The notes beneath the pieces are model-generated. The model saw nothing but the letters and a program-made list of their open reading frames with translations, was not told where the DNA came from and did not search any database. Source: an uncultured Collinsella sp. (lineage in GTDB: Bacteria; Actinomycetota; Coriobacteriia; Coriobacteriales; Coriobacteriaceae). Taken from it: 11,045 nucleotides of DNA. The stretch is taken from contig CABSNL010000064.1 of the NCBI GenBank assembly GCA_902479095.1, positions 1 to 11,045 of the forward strand, read 5' to 3'. Shown one piece after another: positions 7,095 to 11,045 of the stretch. Position numbers and translations under genes: made by a program. Every line of letters begins with the position of its first letter. Within the stretch, counting starts at the first letter, position 1.

Positions 7095-9317
7095 CTACAC
7101 GATTTGGTTCACGTGCGTCTCATCGTCGAACTTGGCGGCGCCGGGCTCAACGTCCTGGGGAGCGGCGGCGTCCACCAGAGCCTGCTTGAGCTCGGTGTAC
7201 TGACGCTCCACCTCGCCCTCACCCCAGACCTGGTCGGCGATAGCGTCGACCTGGCAGGCGGAGAACTTGTCCTCGGGCGTATGCGAGACCGGGTCGACCT
7301 TGTGCATGGTCAGCTCGTTGCACTTGCCGATCCACCACTGGTAGGTCATGTAGACCGTGCCCTTGTTGATGCGATCGCTCACGTCGGCGCGGCTATATAC
7401 CTGGCCACGGCGGCTGTGGACCGAGACGATGTCGCCATTCTTGATGCCGCGTGCCTGGGCGTCCGCGGGATTCATGCGGACAAAGCCGGGCTCGTCGGCA
7501 AGCAGCGCCAGCGTCTTGCAGTTGCCGGTCATCGAGCGGCAGCTGTAGTGGCCGACCTCGCGGACGGTGCACAGGATGAGCGGGTACTCATCGTCGGGAA
7601 GCTCGGAGGGCGCCTCCCAGTCGTGCGCCATCAGGTTGGCGCGGCCGTCCTTGGTGGTGAACTTGCCACCAGCGAACATGTCGGGCGTACCGTGGTCGTT
7701 CACATCGGTGCTCTTGACCGGCCACTGGGCGTAGCCGCCCTCGGGAGCCATCTTCTCGTAGGTTGCACCCACAAAGTTGGGGCACAGGCTAATGCACTCG
7801 TTCCAGATCTGCTCGGTGTTGTCGTAGTGCATGGGGTAACCCATACGCGTGGACAGGTCCGCGAAGATCTCCCAGTCGTGGCGGCACTCGCCCTTGGGCG
7901 GAACAGCCGCGTCAAAGTGCTGGAAGCTACGGTCGGATGCGGTAAAGACACCCTCGTGCTCGCCCCAAGAGGTAGCGGGCAGGATGACGTCGGCGAGCAT
8001 GGTCGTCTGCGTCATAAAGATGTCCTGGCAAATGAACAGATCCAGCTCGGAGAGCGTCTTGCGCATACCGGCCGAATCGGGCTCGGTCTGCACCGGGTCC
8101 TCGCCGTAGTTGTAGAAGCAGTGCACCTTGCCCTCGTCGACCAGGTGGCCCAGGTCGGTGAGCTTGTAGCCCTCCTCGAGCGGGAGCTTTTCCTCGGGCA
8201 CGCCCCAAGCCTTTGCAAACTTGGCGCGCACGGCGGGGTCGGTGACTTTCTGGTAGCCAGGGTACAGGTTAGGCAGCATGCCCATATCGCAGGAGCCCTG
8301 GACGTTGTTCTGACCACGCACGGGCGCGAGGCCGGAATTGGGTTTGCCGATCTGGCCGGCAACGCAGGCGATGGAGGCGATGGTGTGCACCGTCTTCAGG
8401 TTCTGCTTCTGCTGGCATACGCCCATGCCCCAGCCAATGATGGCAGAGGGCTTCGCCGTGGCGTACATCTCGGCAGCTTGGTGGATCAACGCGGGCTCGA
8501 CACCCGTGATGTCCTGTACGGATTCGGGAGTGTAGTTCTTGATGGTCTCCCACCACTCGTCAAAGCCGTTCGTGTGCTCGGCGACGAATTCCTTGTCGTA
8601 GAGGCCATCGTTGACCAAGCAGTTGGCAAAGGCGTTGAGGAACGCAACATTGCAACCGTTCTTGATCGGAAGGTAGAGATCGGCGATACGCGCGGTTTCG
8701 ATATGGCGCGGGTCGGCGACGATGATCTTGCAACCCTTTTCTTTGGCTCGCACGATACGCCTTGCGACGATGGGGTGCGAATCGGCAGGGTTATAGCCGA
8801 AGAGGAAAATGCAGCCCGCATCCTCCATACCGGGGATGGAGCATGACATGCAACCTGAACCAACCGTGTCCATCAGACCGAGGACAGTAGGGCCGTGTCA
8901 AGTACGGGCGCAGTTGTCCACGCTGTGGGTGCCGATGCACGCACGCGTAAACTTCTGCATGACGTAGTTCGCCTCATTGCCGCCGCCTCGCGAAGAGCCG
9001 GTGGTCATGACAGCGTTAGGACCATATTCGTCAATTATGGCCTGCATCTTAGATGCGGTGAAATCCAGTGCCTCGTCCCAGCTTACGCGCTCAAGATCCG
9101 CGCCCTTGGTGCGGCGGATCATCGGGTGCAGTACGCGAGGAGTCAAGATCTTGGTGTCGTTGATGAAGTCGTAGCCGCTCATGCCCTTAAGGCACAGCTC
9201 GCTCTGATTGGTGATGCCGTTGAGCGGTTCGGTACCCACGACCTGGCCGTTTTGGACCAAGAGGTTAAACTGGCAACCGGCGCCGCAGTACGGGCAGATC
9301 ACTTTATGCTTCTCCAT
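7095..9317 (-). CDS. fdhF: Formate dehydrogenase H, selenocysteine-containing (UGA read through)
   Basis: Cytoplasmic molybdopterin enzyme that oxidises formate to CO2 for formate hydrogenlyase. It is one 740-residue gene (E. coli 715), although an in-frame TGA at 8898-8900 makes it look like two. That codon is residue 140, the catalytic selenocysteine position of E. coli FdhF, in VDNCART-Sec-HGP, followed by His141. The N-terminal 4Fe-4S ligands are Cys8, Cys11, Cys15 and Cys42, with the electron-path Lys44 in CLKG. The conserved active-site Arg is in PVRGQNNVQG (residue 334; recalled as Arg333 in E. coli). Other family stretches include FGYNPADSHPIVA, TSWGEHEGVFTASDR, STREVGHYSCRSMTGNC in a close variant (TVREVGHYSCRSMTGNC), and MTYQWWIGKCNEL. 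The C-terminus is about 25 residues longer than in E. coli. The ATG at 9317 is 4 bp from AAGGAGGG; an upstream ATG at 9368 lacks such a site. selA, selB and selC are not in the window. The stop is TAG. Confidence 0.96.
8867..8900 (-). promoter_or_regulatory. Bacterial SECIS element with its UGA selenocysteine codon
   Basis: The UGA is at 8900-8898 on the minus strand. The RNA just after it can fold into a hairpin at 8867-8886: a lower stem of about five pairs (UGUCC with GGACA), one unpaired U on the 3' side, two more pairs (UC with GA), and the apical loop GGUCU at 8879-8875. The loop begins 19 nt after the UGA, the same spacing and loop sequence as in E. coli fdhF from memory. SelB is expected to bind this loop and deliver Sec-tRNA. 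In E. coli the bulged U lies on the 5' side; here the bulge appears on the 3' side. Confidence 0.85.
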
Positions 9318-9340
9318 GACACCCTCCTTCCTTTCTCTGC

Positions 9341-9356
9341 TACCGAATGCTCGGTA
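9341..9356. repeat. Short inverted repeat in the hydN-fdhF gap
   Basis: TACCGA-ATGC-TCGGTA is a perfect 6-bp inverted repeat with a 4-base spacer. It lies in the 74-bp gap between the hydN-like gene and fdhF, 24 bp upstream of the fdhF start. It could be a small mRNA hairpin or a protein-binding dyad. It has no U-run after it on the minus strand, so it does not look like a terminator. Function unknown. Confidence 0.45.
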
Positions 9357-9391
9357 CTTATTTGACAATCATTGGGCCTGTCGCCCGACGC

Positions 9392-9910
9392 TTACGCCTC
9401 GTTTTCGATGGTGGCGCGGGCACGCTCGGCGGTCAGCTCCGCCAGACGCTCCTCGTCAACCAGGGTGAGGCCCTTGGTCGGGCACGCCTCGGCGCACGCC
9501 GGGCCGCCGGGACGGTCCACGCACAGGTCGCACTTAAGCACGAAGCTCTTAGTCTGCGAACCCACGCGAACGTCGCCCATCAAGACGGGGACCTGCGTGG
9601 TCGCCACGCTCACGGCGCCAAAGGGGCATGCCATAACGCAGCTCTTGCAGCCGATGCAGTTGTCCTCGTTGACGCCGATGCGATGGTTCTTTGGATCAAA
9701 GAACAAGGCGCCCGTAGGACAGGCCTTCGCGCACGGGGCATCCTCGCAGTGATGGCAAGCCACCGGTGCGGAGATCTCGTACGTACGCGTCACGCGCAGG
9801 CGCGGCGCGGCGATGTTGCCGGGAATATCGTGTGCCTCGATGCACGCCGCCATACAGGTTTGGCACCCAATGCAGCGTGAAGAATCAGCCACGACTCGTT
9901 TATTGCCCAT
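9392..9910 (-). CDS. hydN: HydN/HycB-like 4Fe-4S electron-transfer protein
   Basis: Four-cluster ferredoxin, 172 residues, most like E. coli HydN (about 175 residues), which is linked to formate dehydrogenase H activity; it is a paralogue of HyfA and HycB. Cysteine sets are Cys13/16/19/23 (CIGCQTCMAAC), Cys52/55/60/64 (CHHCEDAPCAKAC), Cys85/88/91/95 (CIGCKSCVMAC) and Cys127/130/139/143 (KCDLC, then CAEAC). The tail VDEERLAELTAERAR resembles the HydN end. The ATG at 9910 gives the family-like MGNKRVVADSSRC. The AGGAGGG site is 10 nt upstream, slightly far; a GTG at 9919 would be only 1 nt from it and is less likely. It is the first gene of the cluster, 74 bp before fdhF, so it may mature FdhF or pass on its electrons. 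The stop is TAA, the only non-TAG stop among complete genes here. Confidence 0.88.
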   Translation of the reverse strand: MGNKRVVADSSRCIGCQTCMAACIEAHDIPGNIAAPRLRVTRTYEISAPVACHHCEDAPCAKACPTGALFFDPKNHRIGVNEDNCIGCKSCVMACPFGAVSVATTQVPVLMGDVRVGSQTKSFVLKCDLCVDRPGGPACAEACPTKGLTLVDEERLAELTAERARATIENEA

Positions 9911-9950
9911 GTTGTTCACTCCCTCCTGAATCCCATGCCGAAGAGACCCT

Positions 9951-9988
9951 GCCGACGTTGCCCCGGACCGCCCGTGGTCCGGCATCGG
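9951..9988 (-). promoter_or_regulatory. Long imperfect hairpin in the hydN mRNA leader
   Basis: A perfect 7-bp inverted repeat (CCGGACC at 9963-9969, GGTCCGG at 9976-9982, 6-base loop) is extended by TG/CA and by GCCGA at 9951-9955 pairing with TCGGC at 9984-9988, with small internal bulges. It lies 24 bp upstream of the hydN ribosome site on the transcript side. A stable structured leader at the head of a molybdenum- and selenium-dependent operon could be a regulatory RNA or an operator. I cannot assign it to a known riboswitch class by eye. Confidence 0.5.
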
Positions 9989-10088
9989 CGTATCGAGTGC
10001 ATGCGGCGAAACAGGCACTTCGATAGAGTTCCTCCAACGATATACAGGCTAAATATACGCAGTTGCAGGTGGCAAACTTGAGCATAGG

Positions 10089-10119
10089 CCCTGCAATACG
10101 GGTGTATTGCAGGGGTTTT
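10089..10119 (+). terminator. Strong 11-bp hairpin with T-run, terminator-like on the plus strand
   Basis: CCCTGCAATAC (10089-10099) and GTATTGCAGGG (10104-10114) form a perfect 11-bp stem with a 4-base GGGT loop, followed by GTTTT at 10115-10119. This is terminator-shaped for plus-strand transcription only; on the minus strand the hairpin is followed by CCTATGCTC with no U-run. No plus-strand gene lies upstream for it to end, so it may end an antisense or small RNA, block transcription coming through the formate hydrogenlyase genes, or act as a palindromic operator. Confidence 0.6.
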
Positions 10120-10229
10120 GGCAGGTTGGAATTATTCTCTAGAAGCTATAAAGGTGAGTGTATTACATGCGTACACCTCTGAGATTTTTACACGCTCTCA
10201 TTTTGGATGTACTACGCTTGTATTCGTGT

Positions 10230-10271
10230 TAATGGTTATTTACTTGAGTAAAATAAAGTAATGGTTATAAG
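10230..10271 (+). promoter_or_regulatory. Candidate promoter of the toxin-antitoxin operon with overlapping repeats
   Basis: A possible -35 box TTGAGT (10244-10249) and -10 box TATAAG (10266-10271) are 16 bp apart on the plus strand, placing the start of transcription near 10278 and leaving a leader of about 60 nt. The -35 is covered by the inverted repeat TTTACT-TG-AGTAAA (10239-10252). The 10-bp sequence TAATGGTTAT occurs at 10230-10239 and again at 10259-10268, the second copy running into the -10. This layout suits repressor binding, for example by the encoded antitoxin. It is assigned by eye only. Confidence 0.5.
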
Positions 10272-10283
10272 ATTCTATGATGT

Positions 10284-10295
10284 CGGCACATGCCG
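10284..10295. repeat. Inverted repeat CGGCA-CA-TGCCG in the antitoxin leader
   Basis: Two 5-bp arms separated by 2 bp lie just after the predicted transcription start of the toxin-antitoxin operon and 44 bp before the antitoxin ATG. RelB/DinJ-type antitoxins are ribbon-helix-helix proteins that bind short dyads in their own promoters, so this is a second candidate operator. It is short enough to occur by chance. Confidence 0.35.
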
Positions 10296-10338
10296 CATTT
10301 GACCGACTATATTGCACGTTAGCTAAGGGAGGGCAGTG

Positions 10339-10662
10339 ATGTCATCGACGCAAAAACGAGCCATCCTGCAGGTGCGCATTCGCGAAGAGGACAAACAGCA
10401 TGCCGAGCGCCTCTACGACGCCATGGGCACATCGCTCGCCGAGGCTGTCCGCCTTTTTGTCGCGCAGAGCATTTTGATGCGCAAGCTTCCCTTTCAGCCG
10501 GTCGCCGTGCGCTCAAAGGACGGCACCGCCGCCTATGGATCGCTCAAAGCATACGGAGATCCCAATCGCCGCGCCGAGGAGCGCAATGCCTGGATTGAAT
10601 ACCTTGCCACGGAAAGCGACGATTCGATTTTGGGTCCCGAGGAAGTAGATATCCATGAGTAG
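10339..10662 (+). CDS. RelB/DinJ-family antitoxin
   Basis: A 107-residue protein whose N-terminal half fits the ribbon-helix-helix domain of RelB/DinJ antitoxins: a short strand AILQVRIRE (residues 8-16), a helix DKQHAERLYDAMG, then TSLAEAVRLFVAQSILMRKL and the family-typical LPFQP at 50-54. The C-terminal half (KDGTAAYGSLKAYGDPNRRA onward, ending in acidic ILGPEEVDIHE) is longer than usual and presumably wraps the toxin. In known systems such antitoxins bind and neutralise the toxin and repress their shared promoter. The ATG at 10339 lies 5 nt after GGGAGGG; the GTG at 10336 is too close. Its stop overlaps the toxin start by 8 bp (ATGAGTAG). The pairing with a PIN protein rather than RelE/YafQ is notable but not unheard of. 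Confidence 0.85.
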   Translation: MSSTQKRAILQVRIREEDKQHAERLYDAMGTSLAEAVRLFVAQSILMRKLPFQPVAVRSKDGTAAYGSLKAYGDPNRRAEERNAWIEYLATESDDSILGPEEVDIHE

Positions 10663-11005
10663 CACCATCATCGACGAGACCGTCATCCTGCGCTACCTGC
10701 TTGACGACGACGAAGTCCTGTCACCGCGCGCTGCCAAGGTCATCGCCACGCGCACCGCTCGCGTCTACCCCGAAATCATCACACGCGTCGTGGTCACGCT
10801 GCGCGACGTCTATAAGGTTCCCCGCGTTGAGATTGCTGCGGCCTTGAAAAGGCTGCTCGATGACGTCACGGTCGACGAGCCCACCGTTGTCGCCCTTGCC
10901 GTCAAACTCTTTGGCAAGACCCATATGGACTTTACCGACTGCCTCCTCGCAGCCCGAACCGCCATCTACAACGATGATGTCGTGAGCTTTGGCAAGCCCA
11001 TCATC
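10655..11005 (+). CDS. PIN-domain protein, putative toxin (3' end cut off)
   Basis: The partial protein has 117 genomic residues; PIN proteins are usually about 125-140, so only a short tail is missing. PIN-domain (VapC-like) toxins are metal-dependent RNases that block translation. Recognisable parts are IIDETVILRYLLDDDE (Asp7 as first acid), SPRAAKVI, the YPEIITRVVVTLRDVYKVPR helix (38-57), and MDFTDCLLAARTA (Asp92 and Asp95). The usual Glu in the second motif appears to be Arg44, though Glu40 is near, and the usual TFD end motif reads SFG (111-113). Activity is therefore uncertain. The start ATG lies inside the antitoxin end, which indicates coupled translation. The last residues of the apparent frame (LSLIHI) are adapter translation, not protein. 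Confidence 0.8.
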
Positions 11006-11045
11006 CTGTCTCTTATACACATCTGACGCTGCCGACGAAGCTAGA
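11006..11045. other. Nextera i5-side sequencing adapter (not genomic)
   Basis: Positions 11006-11038 are the reverse complement of the 33-base Nextera read-1 adapter, starting with the mosaic end CTGTCTCTTATACACATCT at 11006-11024. The final AGCTAGA (11039-11045) falls where the reversed i5 index belongs and matches the first seven bases of reversed index S515, from memory. Genomic sequence ends at 11005. Confidence 0.98.

Larger units (their letters stand above)
9911..10338. other. Divergent intergenic region between hydN and the antitoxin gene
   Basis: This 428-bp stretch has no convincing gene. The hydN-side half (9911-10120) is GC-rich and holds two hairpins (9951-9988 and 10089-10114). 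The other half (about 10125-10320) is distinctly AT-rich and holds the candidate promoter for the toxin-antitoxin pair. The promoter of the formate hydrogenlyase operon must also lie here or be internal. I could not see a good minus-strand sigma-70 box pair, nor a sigma-54 GG-N10-GC element of the kind used by enteric FhlA-controlled operons. A 61-codon minus-strand frame (9900-10085) exists but is unsupported. Confidence 0.8.

Noticed and set aside
7104..8846. Long plus-strand open frame opposite fdhF
   Set aside because: Val/Leu/Gly/His-rich shadow; the minus strand has unambiguous FdhF motifs.
7095..9368. fdhF as a pseudogene broken by a stop codon
   Set aside because: The stop is TGA at the exact selenocysteine position, with a SECIS-like hairpin and intact motifs on both sides.
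9900..10085. 61-codon Cys-containing minus-strand frame upstream of hydN, possible leader peptide
   Set aside because: There is no good ribosome site at its ATG (10085), no known family, and its second half looks like random translation of the hydN leader and start. Overlap with the hydN start makes it interesting only if conserved.
47..11005. CRISPR arrays, tRNA or rRNA genes, insertion sequences
   Set aside because: No repeated spacer-like units, cloverleaf sequences, transposase frames or terminal inverted repeats were seen. The only transposon-like ends are the Tn5 mosaic ends of the library adapters.
10721..11020. Minus-strand frame starting MYKRQ opposite the PIN gene
   Set aside because: Its start lies in the adapter sequence; MYKRQ is adapter translation.

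Overview
The window is an assembled fragment of a high-GC bacterial chromosome with a Nextera sequencing adapter at each end (1-46 and 11006-11045). The true genomic insert is 47-11005. GC-rich coding sequence, strong GGAGG-type ribosome binding sites, the energy metabolism and the toxin-antitoxin style all suggest an anaerobic gut bacterium. My best guess is a Coriobacteriia member such as Collinsella; this is an inference from protein resemblance and was not tested.

Positions 47-9910, all on the minus strand, hold a formate hydrogenlyase (FHL-2 / hydrogenase-4) cluster. In transcription order it reads hydN-like ferredoxin (9392-9910), fdhF (7095-9317), hyfA (6399-7016), hyfB (4388-6406), hyfC (3447-4370), hyfD (1973-3430), hyfE (1309-1962) and hyfF (47-1305, cut by the adapter). 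The catalytic hydrogenase subunits (hyfG, hyfI) and hyfH are expected next but lie outside the window. fdhF is one selenoprotein gene: an in-frame UGA at 8898-8900 encodes selenocysteine 140, followed by a bacterial SECIS hairpin. Read naively, it looks like two broken genes.

How the parts should work together, from family knowledge: FdhF oxidises formate to CO2 at a molybdenum/selenocysteine site. Electrons pass through 4Fe-4S proteins (HyfA, perhaps HydN) to the missing hydrogenase module, which makes H2. HyfB, C, D, E and F form the membrane arm, related to the proton-pumping half of complex I, with three antiporter-like subunits (HyfB, HyfD, HyfF).

Positions 9911-10338 are a 428-bp divergent intergenic region. 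It contains two strong hairpins near the hydN side and an AT-rich stretch on the other side. That stretch holds a candidate plus-strand promoter overlaid by an inverted repeat and a pair of 10-bp direct repeats. On the plus strand follow a RelB/DinJ-like antitoxin (10339-10662) and a PIN-domain protein (10655-11005, cut by the adapter), overlapping by 8 bp as a toxin-antitoxin operon.

Nothing here is a clearly unknown system. The most useful points are the selenocysteine recoding, the adapter-made false protein tails, the structured non-coding elements at the operon junctions, the near-exclusive use of TAG stops, and a PIN toxin that appears to lack two of its usual acidic residues.
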